NCBI GenBank assembly: GCA_942492735.1
Contig: OW818648.1
Coordinates: 2,418,001-2,482,000 of the forward strand
Origin: Sporobacter sp942492735
GTDB taxonomy: Bacteria > Bacillota > Clostridia > Oscillospirales > Oscillospiraceae
DNA: 64,000 bases
Reading direction: 5' to 3'
Shown here: one piece after another, positions 1 through 7,513 of the stretch
Position numbering within the stretch: the stretch's first letter is position 1
How the letters are laid out: every line of letters begins with the position of its first letter
Position numbers and translations under genes: made by a program
Notes under the pieces: generated by a model
What the model saw: only the letters and a program-made list of their open reading frames with translations
Told to the model about the DNA's origin: nothing
Database searches by the model: none

Positions 1-2
1 TT

Positions 3-413
3 GGCTCAACCTCGATTGCATCAGCAGTATGCGGAATCAGCCTCATCATCCGGCCGCTTCTGCCGACAGACCTTGTCATATTACCGCCGATGCCGTACCC
101 CGGTGGCACCATTATGGGAGTGATGCTGATCGCGTTCGGCGTTCTGGCCGCAGTCGCCACGATCTACAGCTGCGTGCTGATGACCCAGATGGGGAGATCC
201 TTTTTAAGATGGCATAAGAATATGACGCATGACGGGAAATACCCACCCTATTCCATGCATCCGGTAATGAAAGACCAGCTACGCCGAAAGATTCGCACTG
301 TCGGTTTGGTAGCACTCCTCGTATTTGGGGCGGCTTTCATTGTCGGTTACATTGTACTATCGGCCAGCGCCGGAGCTCTTGAATTCTGGCATGTTTGGCA
401 CTGGTTTCAGTGA
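3..413 (+). CDS. C-terminal part of an unidentified membrane protein
   Basis: The reading frame is open from the left edge (position 3) to a TGA at 411-413, giving 136 residues with no convincing internal start, so the gene begins outside the window. Hydrophobic stretches lie around residues 5-15, 37-55 and 98-120, separated by a basic, polar segment rich in Lys, Arg and His. The C-terminus is Trp/His/Phe-rich (HVWHWFQ). I do not recognise a family. The ATG at 90 is internal to the open frame and has no good ribosome binding site. The next gene starts about 200 bases downstream after a repeat-bearing gap. Confidence 0.55.
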   Translation, partial: GSTSIASAVCGISLIIRPLLPTDLVILPPMPYPGGTIMGVMLIAFGVLAAVATIYSCVLMTQMGRSFLRWHKNMTHDGKYPPYSMHPVMKDQLRRKIRTVGLVALLVFGAAFIVGYIVLSASAGALEFWHVWHWFQ

Positions 414-456
414 AATATTATGGTTATCGCGTTAACGCAGCATGTTCGTGTTTCTC

Positions 457-531
457 CTGTCATTGCCGCGCCTCTCGCCTGTCTATTCCCGTGCCTCTCG
501 CCTGTCATTCCCGCGAAGGCGGGAATCCACG
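457..531. repeat. Short degenerate tandem repeat ending in a palindromic unit
   Basis: Three imperfect copies of a 22-23 base unit beginning cctgtc.att.cc follow one another. The last runs into a palindrome of the form cattcccgcg-aa-ggcgggaat (about 505-527). The same palindrome occurs twice, in inverted orientation, at 61031-61097. This is a dispersed intergenic repeat, and no ORF with a ribosome binding site crosses it. Confidence 0.7.
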
Positions 532-618
532 TTTCCCGTAACCTTGTCATATTTGAATATGCTGAGAAATTGAATTTATCAAGGAATGTGCGCGTCGGCG
601 CATAGGAGGGTCTCTTGC

Positions 619-1485
619 ATGAAAACTGTTGTTGTTACAGGCGCGACGTCCGGTATCGGGTTTGCTGTCTGTGCCGAACTCTTGAAAAATGGTTACCGGG
701 TGCTCGGGCTCGGGCACAGCGCAACGAACTGCCAGGCAGCTAAGGAAAAACTACGGACACTCAACCCTGCGTATGACATAACCTTTCTATGCGGCGACCT
801 GATGCAGCAGCCGGAAGTACTGCGCCTTGCGCGCGAGGTCATACATGACCTCGCTGAGAACTGCAGTGGTAAGCTGCACGCGCTCGTCAATAACGCGGGC
901 TGCGTCAGAAGCTGGTACATGACAACAGGCGAGGGCTATGAGCACCAGTTTGCGCTCAATCATCTGGCGGGCTTTCTCTTGACACACGAATTGCTGCCGC
1001 CTCTTATTAACGGCGGCGGGAGTGTCCTCTTCACGTCGAGCGGTTCGCACAAAATGATGAAAATGAACTGGAAGGACATCATGTTCCAGACGCAATACCG
1101 CCCGCTATATGTCTATAAGCAGTCTAAGCTCTGCAACATGCTGACGGCATTTGGACTCAACGACCGTTATTCCGGTCAGGGCATTAGGGCGTACGGCATC
1201 GATCCCGGACTTGTCCGAACGGAGATTGGCAACAAAAGCACAGGGAAACTTGTCGATTTTGTATGGAAAAGACGGAGCAGACACGGCGTTGACCCGGATT
1301 TACCGGCCAAGATTTACGCGGAGCTTATCGGCAGCGGTAATAAAGCGGAAGGCCTTTACTATGGCATCGGAGGTCCACAAAAACCGAGCCGTGAAGTCAA
1401 TAAGCAAAATGCCACAAAGCTTTTTAATTTGAGCGAAGACCTGTGTAAAATCAGATTTGGGGTGGATCAAGAATGTTTGTCCTGA
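619..1485 (+). CDS. Short-chain dehydrogenase/reductase (SDR)
   Basis: The 288-residue protein has the classical SDR layout: the dinucleotide-binding motif TGATSGIG near the N-terminus, the NNAG motif around residue 90, a catalytic Ser in FTSSGSH and the YxxxK pair in YKQSK. It is therefore an NAD(P)-dependent oxidoreductase; the substrate cannot be read from sequence. The chosen ATG at 619 has AGGAGG at 604-609; an in-frame ATG at 586 lacks a binding site. Its end overlaps the next SDR gene by 13 bases, so the two are probably co-transcribed and translationally coupled, and may act on one substrate or form a complex. Confidence 0.85.
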   Translation: MKTVVVTGATSGIGFAVCAELLKNGYRVLGLGHSATNCQAAKEKLRTLNPAYDITFLCGDLMQQPEVLRLAREVIHDLAENCSGKLHALVNNAGCVRSWYMTTGEGYEHQFALNHLAGFLLTHELLPPLINGGGSVLFTSSGSHKMMKMNWKDIMFQTQYRPLYVYKQSKLCNMLTAFGLNDRYSGQGIRAYGIDPGLVRTEIGNKSTGKLVDFVWKRRSRHGVDPDLPAKIYAELIGSGNKAEGLYYGIGGPQKPSREVNKQNATKLFNLSEDLCKIRFGVDQECLS

Positions 1486-2267
1486 TTACAGGAGCAGCCG
1501 GAGGACTCGGCAGAGCCTTCTCCGTTGACTGTGCGAAAAGGGGATACGACCTGTTTCTGACCGATATCAACGATGCCGGGTTAAAACTGATTGAACACGG
1601 CATTACAAGCCGGTATCCTGTGCGCGTTCTGACAAGAACCTGCGACCTTACAAATGACGCCCAGGTCGATACGCTCTTTCGGTTTGCCCGGGACAATCAC
1701 GTCCGATTTGAAATGCTCCTCAATATTGCGGGTGTCGATTTTGAGGGCGGGTTTTATGAACGGAGTACCGACAGCATTATAAAAATTGTTCAGCTCAACG
1801 TTGAGGCCACGCTGCGCATCACGCATAAGGTTTTAGACCACCGGGCCGAAAACAAGCCCTTTTATCTCGTCTTTGTCTCGAGCCTCGCCTCATTTTACCC
1901 GATGCCATTAAAGGCGACATATGCCGCGTCGAAAAGCTTTCTTCGGGAATTCGCCTGCGCCTTGGGGCAGGAACTAAAGATGCGCGGCGTTTCGGTCCTG
2001 TCGCTCTGCCCCGGCGGTCTGCCGACGACAAAGGAAGCCCTTGATGGCATCGCAGCCCAGGGCTTCTGGGGAGAACTGACGACGAACCATCTAGAAAAAG
2101 TGACGCACCGGACCATATCCCGCGTTCTAAAAGGCTATACACTCTATATACCCGGCTTTGTTAACTCAGCGTTCCGCCTCGCCGGCTCGCTTATCCCTAA
2201 AACAATCATCGCAAAGCTTATATATTCACGCTGGAGCGGCGCGCAGGAGCAGTGGCTGAAGGTTTAG
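1473..2267 (+). CDS. Second short-chain dehydrogenase/reductase of the pair
   Basis: The 264-residue SDR has the nucleotide-binding motif TGAAGGLG at residues 6-13, a catalytic Ser in VSSLAS and YAASK as the YxxxK catalytic pair. After the catalytic region it has PGG where the family usually has PG. The C-terminal third is hydrophobic (residues about 225-250), suggesting membrane association or a lipophilic substrate. The ATG lies inside the end of the preceding gene. Which substrate the pair reduces is unknown. Confidence 0.83.
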   Translation: MFVLITGAAGGLGRAFSVDCAKRGYDLFLTDINDAGLKLIEHGITSRYPVRVLTRTCDLTNDAQVDTLFRFARDNHVRFEMLLNIAGVDFEGGFYERSTDSIIKIVQLNVEATLRITHKVLDHRAENKPFYLVFVSSLASFYPMPLKATYAASKSFLREFACALGQELKMRGVSVLSLCPGGLPTTKEALDGIAAQGFWGELTTNHLEKVTHRTISRVLKGYTLYIPGFVNSAFRLAGSLIPKTIIAKLIYSRWSGAQEQWLKV

Positions 2268-2362
2268 ATAACGAATAGCCGCAAATAGCAGGTAAACGTC
2301 CGCAACGCAAGTCAAGAATATTCTTTCCAGCTGAATTATACTCTCCTCAGGTAGGTGAAGAA

Positions 2363-3268
2363 ATGAGCAGTTTTGAAGCGGCACAGGCGGCAACCTTGAT
2401 GCAGGCTTATATCGAGACAAAGCTTCGGGAGCCAATCACGCTCCGCGAGCTGGCCGAAGCGGCGGGGTATTCGCCGTGGCACGCCGCGCGTCTGTTCAAG
2501 GAGGCCACAGACGTCACGCCGTTCGACTACATTCGGGCCCGGCGGCTGACAAAGGCCGCGCTCAAGCTGCGGGACGGAGATGATCGCGTGATAGACGTCG
2601 CACTCGACTTTGTCTTCGACTCGCACGAGGGGTTCACGCGCGCGTTTTCAAAGGAGTTCGGCATTGCCCCGAAGCGGTACAGCCAAAAAACGCCGCCGAT
2701 CAAGCTGTTCATGATGTATCCCGCGCTCGACTCCTACCGATATTATCATAAAGGGGAGAAAAAAATGAGTACTGAAAAAACGAAGGCAATATTTGTCCAG
2801 GTTGTTGAGCGCCCGGCAAGAAAGGTGCTTATGCTGCGCGGAAAAAAGGCGGAGGATTATTTTGCGTACTGCGAAGAAGTAGGCTGCGATGGTTGGAACG
2901 TGCTGACGAGTGTTAAGGAAGCGCTCTACGAGCCGATTGGCATGTGGCTGCCGAAGCACCTGATCAAACCCGGAACCTCAAAATACGTGCAGGGCGTGGA
3001 AGTCCCGCTTGATTACGCGAATGTCATACCGGAGGGATTTGAGCTCATCGAACTGCCGCCCTGCACAATGATGGTGTTTCAAGGCGAACCGTACGATGAT
3101 GAGAACTTCGAGGATGCCATTGGCGAAATTTGGGCGCATGTCGAGAAGTTTGACCCGGCGCTCTATGGGTATAAATTCGAGCCGGAAGCCGCGCCGCGTT
3201 TCCAGCTTGCGCCTATGGGGTATCGCGGCTACATCGAAGCGTATCCGGTGAAAAAGGCTAATAAATAA
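2363..3268 (+). CDS. AraC-family regulator with GyrI-like effector domain
   Basis: The N-terminal ~105 residues carry the two helix-turn-helix motifs of AraC/XylS regulators (ITLRELAEAAGYSPWHAARL, then a second around VIDVALDFVFDSHEGFTRAF, followed by FGIAPKRY). Residues about 140-297 form a GyrI-like/SOUL-type effector-binding domain, with an ELPPCTMMVFQGE segment typical of that fold. The combination is that of Rob/SoxS-like multidrug or stress regulators that bind hydrophobic ligands. The start has AGGTAGGTG at about 2350-2358. The gene stands alone. The two upstream SDR genes are plausible targets by proximity only. Confidence 0.85.
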   Translation: MSSFEAAQAATLMQAYIETKLREPITLRELAEAAGYSPWHAARLFKEATDVTPFDYIRARRLTKAALKLRDGDDRVIDVALDFVFDSHEGFTRAFSKEFGIAPKRYSQKTPPIKLFMMYPALDSYRYYHKGEKKMSTEKTKAIFVQVVERPARKVLMLRGKKAEDYFAYCEEVGCDGWNVLTSVKEALYEPIGMWLPKHLIKPGTSKYVQGVEVPLDYANVIPEGFELIELPPCTMMVFQGEPYDDENFEDAIGEIWAHVEKFDPALYGYKFEPEAAPRFQLAPMGYRGYIEAYPVKKANK

Positions 3269-3329
3269 AGTATCTGAAAGACTGCATCACGAAAGTAAAG
3301 ATGCGGTCTTTGCCCGTTGTAGCGCCATC

Positions 3330-3432
3330 TTAAAAAGGCTCCTTTGGCAAAGGAGCTGTCGCCCGCAGGTGACTGAGGATTGTCTCCTGTGCCGCGTAAC
3401 GGCGTAATGGCAGGACGACAGGGCGTCGATCC
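3330..3432. repeat. Dispersed GC-rich hairpin repeat
   Basis: This stretch contains a hairpin (ggctcctttg-gc-aaaggagct) followed by a tgtcgcccgcaggtgactga segment and further GC-rich sequence to about 3432. From memory, similar units recur between genes in Clostridia of the Oscillospira/Ruminococcus group, but I have no second copy in this window. The whole gap 3269-3776 holds only this unit, the next repeat and a weak hairpin after the AraC gene (3278-3312). No ORF in it has a ribosome binding site. Confidence 0.5.
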
Positions 3433-3537
3433 CTGCGAATCATAAATAACAGGGTGTTAGGCAAGCAGGTATGGCGCGTCAAATATGGAAACCACTGAAA
3501 AACTGCCAAAATGTCTTTGCTTTGCAATGCCGCGACT

Positions 3538-3634
3538 TGTCATTCTGAGCCTGCGAAGAATCTCTAGGTAAACTAATGCCAACGCAACAATCGAGATTAC
3601 CTGCAGATCCTTCACTGCGTTCAGGATGACAAAC
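3538..3634. repeat. Dispersed inverted repeat
   Basis: Ends of the form tgtcattctgagcctgcgaa (3538-3558) and ...ttcaggatgacaa (3619-3632) face each other, with inner arms cgaagaatctctaggtaa and gagattacctgcagatcctt. This is the layout of a short palindromic, non-coding repeat. There is no ORF with a binding site. Confidence 0.55.
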
Positions 3635-3776
3635 TGGGGTTTTTCAGCAATCTTCAAGGATACCGCGTCCTACAAGTTTGGCGTAACCGGATGCAGCGCC
3701 CCACATCGTAATGAATCAGATAATGTTGACAATTACTATGCGATAAAATATCCTGTTGGTAAAGGTGGTGTTTGTT

Positions 3777-5216
3777 ATGCTTTACGATTTGCTGTCGGAG
3801 TACGATAAAAAAGGCGTTATCCCGATGCATATGCCAGGCCATAAAAGGAATACGGCGATGCTGGGCAGAGCGCTGCCTTACGACATCGACATTTCCGAAA
3901 TTGACGGGTTTGACAATCTCCATGATGCGCACGGTGTTTTGAAGGTGACGGCAGAGCTTGCGTCCCGGCTTTACGGAAGTAAGAGGACGTTTTTGCTTGT
4001 CAATGGCAGTACCGGCGGCATCCTAGCCGGTGTGCGAAGCAGTGTCCGTCATGGCGATACAGTCATCATGGCGCGCAATTGCCATAAATCCGTTTACAAT
4101 GCCGTAGAAATAAGCGGCCTCCGGCCTGTCTATCTGATGCCGGAGCGCGACAGGATGTCGGGCATATGCGGCAGCATACGGCCTGAGCAGGTCGGAAGAG
4201 CCCTGGACGGCAATCCTCAAGCAAAGCTCATCATCATCACCTCCCCAACGTATGAGGGCGTGGTGAGCGATATAAAGGGCATCTGCGAAATCGCCCATCA
4301 GAAAAAAATCCCGGTTCTCGTTGATGCGGCGCATGGGGCACATTTTGGCTTTTCGAGCTTCTTTCCAAGCAGCGCGGTAGCCTGCGGCGCCGATATTGTC
4401 GTGACGAGCCTGCATAAAACGCTCCCCGCGCTGACTCAGAGTTCTCTGGCGCATGTGAGTGGGGACCTGATTGACGAAAACAGGATGGCGTCGGAGCTGG
4501 CGGTCTTCCAGACGAGCAGTCCGTCGTATGTGCTCCTGTCCTCAATCGATTATTGCGTCAGGCTCCTGTCTAACGAAAAAGAGGCCCTTTTTGAAGCCTA
4601 TTCTAAAAATATCGAGGCATTTGACAAGAGCATATCGAGAATCGGGAAAATAAAGATCCTCTGCCATGGTGCCGATACGCTTAAAAATCATGAAAGCTTT
4701 TATGATTTTGATCCCGGAAAAATCGTCGTCAGTACAAGGCATACGAATTTGACTGGCAGTGCACTGGCGCAACTGCTCCGGTCTAAGTACCGCATCGAGC
4801 TCGAGATGTCCTCCTCCGACTATGCAGTTGCTATGACGAGCATTTGCGACGATTGGGATGCTTTTGCGCTGCTTCTCGGCGCGCTCCTCGACGTCAACAG
4901 AGACGTACAAAATGTACCGTACGATGATAAACATATATGGCCGCAACAATTGCCGCCTCGACTGCTGACCACAGCCGAAGCCGCCGAACTGAAAGGGGCA
5001 TATGTCCCAATCAGTGAAGCCGCCGGCTTGATGGCGCTTGAATATTTATGGGCATATCCGCCTGGTATACCGTATATTGTCCCCGGTGAGGCGATTGACG
5101 AAGGAATGATTGGTTTCATCCATCAGCTGGTCGATTCAGGTGTGTTTTTGAAGAGCACGAAAGGCCAAATGCCATCATGCCTTTGCTGCGCCAAAACTTC
5201 CAGTACTTGCATTTGA
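3777..5216 (+). CDS. Orn/Lys/Arg decarboxylase family PLP enzyme
   Basis: The 479-residue protein belongs to the fold-type I group of ornithine/lysine/arginine decarboxylases. It opens with the family signature PMHMPGHKRN, carries DAAHGAHFGF (the Asp that contacts the PLP ring nitrogen) and TSLHKTLPALTQSS, whose Lys forms the Schiff base. It is the short, YaaO/SpeA-like form without the wing domain of the large inducible enzymes. The likely role is amino-acid decarboxylation leading to polyamines; which amino acid is not decidable here. The start is set by AAAGGTGGTG at 3761-3770, six bases before the ATG at 3777; an in-frame TTG at 3756 would precede that site. A strong terminator follows. 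Confidence 0.85.
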   Translation: MLYDLLSEYDKKGVIPMHMPGHKRNTAMLGRALPYDIDISEIDGFDNLHDAHGVLKVTAELASRLYGSKRTFLLVNGSTGGILAGVRSSVRHGDTVIMARNCHKSVYNAVEISGLRPVYLMPERDRMSGICGSIRPEQVGRALDGNPQAKLIIITSPTYEGVVSDIKGICEIAHQKKIPVLVDAAHGAHFGFSSFFPSSAVACGADIVVTSLHKTLPALTQSSLAHVSGDLIDENRMASELAVFQTSSPSYVLLSSIDYCVRLLSNEKEALFEAYSKNIEAFDKSISRIGKIKILCHGADTLKNHESFYDFDPGKIVVSTRHTNLTGSALAQLLRSKYRIELEMSSSDYAVAMTSICDDWDAFALLLGALLDVNRDVQNVPYDDKHIWPQQLPPRLLTTAEAAELKGAYVPISEAAGLMALEYLWAYPPGIPYIVPGEAIDEGMIGFIHQLVDSGVFLKSTKGQMPSCLCCAKTSSTCI

Positions 5217-5276
5217 CATAACACGGCAAAATTGCTATAATTCCGGCAGCATAGTAAATGTTGCTATCTTCATTTT

Positions 5277-5312
5277 AAGACTCTGCCATTTTTGGCAGAG
5301 TCTCTTTTTTTC
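5277..5312 (+). terminator. Intrinsic terminator after the decarboxylase gene
   Basis: A 9-bp stem gactctgcc/ggcagagtc (5279-5287 with 5294-5302) is followed by a T-rich tract (tctttttttc). Confidence 0.85.
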
Positions 5313-5387
5313 TGAATTTGGAGGCGCAATGCGCACCAAAGGACGATGGGGTAACGGTGAGCGCACCCTTCATTGTTTAAATGCGTC

Positions 5388-5457
5388 GGGGCGGATTCCA
5401 TATCCGCCCTTCCTGCGGCGCGTAACAGGGGATGGGCGGATATGGAATCCGCCCCTA
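5388..5457. repeat. Dispersed palindromic repeat, copy 1
   Basis: The arms ggggcggattccatatccgc and its mirror ggatatggaatccgcccc are separated by about 30 bases. A second copy, with diverged centre, is at 56860-56921, and a short relative (ggggcgg...ccgcccc) sits at 18300-18327. It is the main content of the gap 5313-5533; nothing coding is visible there. Confidence 0.8.
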
Positions 5458-5533
5458 CGCAATCATTAACGATTTTGCTGTCGGTGCGGTTATTGGCCGT
5501 CGGAATCATCGGGAGGCCATGCCGCCTTATACA

Positions 5534-5562
5534 TTGACAAAGATTGAGGTTTATGATAATTT
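5534..5562 (+). promoter_or_regulatory. Sigma-A type promoter for the SCIFF operon
   Basis: TTGACA at 5534-5539, a 17-base spacer and TAATTT at 5557-5562, about 30 bases before the peptide start. Confidence 0.7.
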
Positions 5563-5595
5563 GTTTAGAGAATAATGATCGGGGAGAGCAATGAT

Positions 5596-5766
5596 ATGAA
5601 AAGAATAATCACCATTGAGACGCGCGACCTTGAGAAAAGCCTGGAGAACGGCGGCTGCGGCGAATGCCAGACCTCCTGCCAGTCGGCTTGCAAAACATCC
5701 TGCGGCGTCGCAAACCAACAGTGCGAAAAGTGTACAAGCGATCATATCGCCGGCGAAGATAAATAA
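5596..5766 (+). CDS. scfA: SCIFF ranthipeptide precursor
   Basis: The 56-residue peptide has the hallmark of the SCIFF family (six cysteines in forty-five residues): C-x2-C-x3-C-x3-C-x3-C-x6-C, reading GGCGECQTSCQSACKTSC then GVANQQC. Family knowledge: the partner radical SAM enzyme joins cysteines to neighbouring residues by thioether bonds (ranthipeptide), and the peptide is conserved across Clostridia, where it has been linked to quorum-type regulation. Here a seventh Cys follows in EKC, and the tail is extended (TSDHIAGEDK). The ATG at 5596 is preceded by a GGGGAGAG site; the earlier in-frame start at 5575 would precede it. The maturase gene follows in the same direction. Confidence 0.93.
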   Translation: MKRIITIETRDLEKSLENGGCGECQTSCQSACKTSCGVANQQCEKCTSDHIAGEDK

Positions 5767-5788
5767 TTGCTGAATAAATAAAAACAAT

Positions 5789-5831
5789 TGCCGTTTTTCG
5801 CCTTTTGGAGTTAAACGGCATTGCGTTTTTT
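5789..5831 (+). terminator. Hairpin with T-tract between SCIFF peptide and maturase
   Basis: Arms tgccgttt (5789-5796) and aaacggca (5813-5820) are followed by ttgcgtttttta. Its place between precursor and maturase suggests partial termination, giving more peptide than enzyme message. Confidence 0.6.
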
Positions 5832-5858
5832 ATCGGAAAAAGATAGACGGAGACAAGT

Positions 5859-7241
5859 ATGATTCACCAATACAAGCTTAATGGTTATAATATTGTGATA
5901 GACGCACACAGCGGTTCGGTTCACGTCGTTGATGATATGGTTTACGACATGATCGGTCTGTATGAAGACAATAGCACAGACACGATAACGCAGCTGATGC
6001 TGCGGAAGTTTGGTGGCGATCCCGAGGGTGCAAAGGCAGAGATACTCGAGGCCATCGGCGATATTGAGGGGTTGAAAAAAGCGGGGAAGCTGTTTGCTCC
6101 CGACAGATTTAAAAATGCCGCAGCAAGCATGAAAAACAGAAATTCCGATATTAAGGCGCTCTGCCTCCATGTCAGCCATGCCTGCAATTTGAGCTGCGAT
6201 TATTGTTTTGCCGGTGAAGGCCGGTATCACGGCGAGCGGTCGCTGATGACTTTTGAAGTCGGGAAGCGCGCTATTGATTTTTTGGTCGAGAATTCAGGGA
6301 AAAGAAAGAACCTGGAGGTCGATTTTTTCGGCGGTGAACCGCTCTTAAATTGGGAAGTCGTCAAGCAGATCGTCGAATATAGCAGGGAAATCGAAAGAAA
6401 CCGCGGGAAAAATTTCCGTTTTACGCTGACGACAAACGGCGTTTTGATCGATGAGGACGTAATTGAATTTTCAAACCGTGAGATGACCAATGTTGTCTTG
6501 AGCCTTGACGGCCGAAAAGAGGTCCACGACAGATTGAGAAAGTCATCAAATGGCCACGGGAGCTATGACCTCATCGTCCCGAAATTTAAAGAATTCGTTG
6601 ACAAGCGCGGCGGAAAAGGCTATTACATCAGAGGGACATATACGCATCACAATATCGATTTCACTAGTGATATTCTCCATATGGCGGACCTCGGATTCAG
6701 GGAACTTTCCATGGAGCCAGTCGTCTCAGGAAAGGGAGACCCCTACGCGTTGACGGAGGAAGACATGCCGGAACTCCTGCGTCAGTATGAGCTTCTGGCA
6801 AATGAGATGCTGGCGAGAAAAAAAGAAGGCAGAGGCTTTACCTTCTACCATTTCATGCTGGATCTCTCCGGCGGCCCCTGCATCTATAAACGTGTAAGCG
6901 GCTGCGGTTCCGGAACGGAATATCTGGCTGTGACGCCGTCGGGGGACTTGTACCCCTGCCATCAATTCGCCGGCGACCCTGCGTTTGTCATGGGCAACCT
7001 ATGGGACGGCGTGACAAACCTTGAGAAACGGCAGGAATTTTCGCAGTGTAATGTGTATTCAAGGCCGGAATGCAACGATTGCTGGGCGCGGCTATACTGT
7101 TCAGGCGGCTGCGCGGCAAACGCTTACCACGCGACAGGAGATATCGGCGGTGTTTATGACTATGGCTGCACGCTCTTCAAAAAGCGCATCGAATGCGCCG
7201 TCATGATGAAGGTTGCGGAGGCTGTCGACAAATTCTCGTAG
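5859..7241 (+). CDS. scfB: SCIFF peptide maturase, radical SAM/SPASM enzyme
   Basis: This 460-residue radical SAM enzyme installs the thioether crosslinks in the SCIFF peptide. The N-terminal ~100 residues form the peptide-recognition region typical of this maturase. The radical SAM cluster motif is CNLSCDYC around residue 108, followed by FFGGEPLLNW. The C-terminal SPASM half carries the auxiliary-cluster cysteines in CGSGTEYL, LYPCHQFAG, CNDCWARLYCSGGC and DYGC. Length and motif order match the clostridial SCIFF maturases (Tte1186/CteB type). It is the only enzyme beside the peptide; no transporter or protease is adjacent, which is usual for this family. Confidence 0.93.
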   Translation: MIHQYKLNGYNIVIDAHSGSVHVVDDMVYDMIGLYEDNSTDTITQLMLRKFGGDPEGAKAEILEAIGDIEGLKKAGKLFAPDRFKNAAASMKNRNSDIKALCLHVSHACNLSCDYCFAGEGRYHGERSLMTFEVGKRAIDFLVENSGKRKNLEVDFFGGEPLLNWEVVKQIVEYSREIERNRGKNFRFTLTTNGVLIDEDVIEFSNREMTNVVLSLDGRKEVHDRLRKSSNGHGSYDLIVPKFKEFVDKRGGKGYYIRGTYTHHNIDFTSDILHMADLGFRELSMEPVVSGKGDPYALTEEDMPELLRQYELLANEMLARKKEGRGFTFYHFMLDLSGGPCIYKRVSGCGSGTEYLAVTPSGDLYPCHQFAGDPAFVMGNLWDGVTNLEKRQEFSQCNVYSRPECNDCWARLYCSGGCAANAYHATGDIGGVYDYGCTLFKKRIECAVMMKVAEAVDKFS

Positions 7242-7301
7242 GCTTCCCCTCGAGGGCAATGACATAAATTTAATTTGGTTGATATTTACGTCTTAATCGT
7301 A

Positions 7302-7396
7302 GGGCACGACGACCTCGGCGTGCCGTTAGTCCGGCTGTCTCTACAAGAATAAGCATATTTAGGAAGACGGCGCGCCGGGTCGTCGCGCCCTACGTT
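7302..7396. repeat. Long imperfect inverted repeat
   Basis: gtagggcacgacgacctcgg at the left end faces gccgggtcgtcgcgccctac at the right end, about 55 bases apart. Together with flanking AT-rich sequence it fills the gap between the SCIFF maturase and the permease. This is the layout of a non-coding dispersed repeat; I see no second copy in the window. Confidence 0.6.
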
Positions 7397-7513
7397 AACG
7401 AAAGATACGCGTATTTGCTTCACAACACACAATTCAAGTCAAATATCTGAATTTGAAATGACTTAACAGCTTAAGTTTGTACCATCGCCTCAAGGGAAGC
7501 TCAAGAAGCTTTT

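Noticed and set aside
2363..3268. Two genes (AraC regulator and a separate GyrI-like protein from the internal ATG at 2765)
   Set aside because: The frame is continuous through both domains with no stop. A GGGGAGA site before 2765 makes a second internal start possible, but a single fused protein is the simpler reading.
3756..3776. TTG start for the decarboxylase at 3756
   Set aside because: It lies upstream of the ribosome binding site AAAGGTGGTG (3761-3770) that serves ATG 3777.
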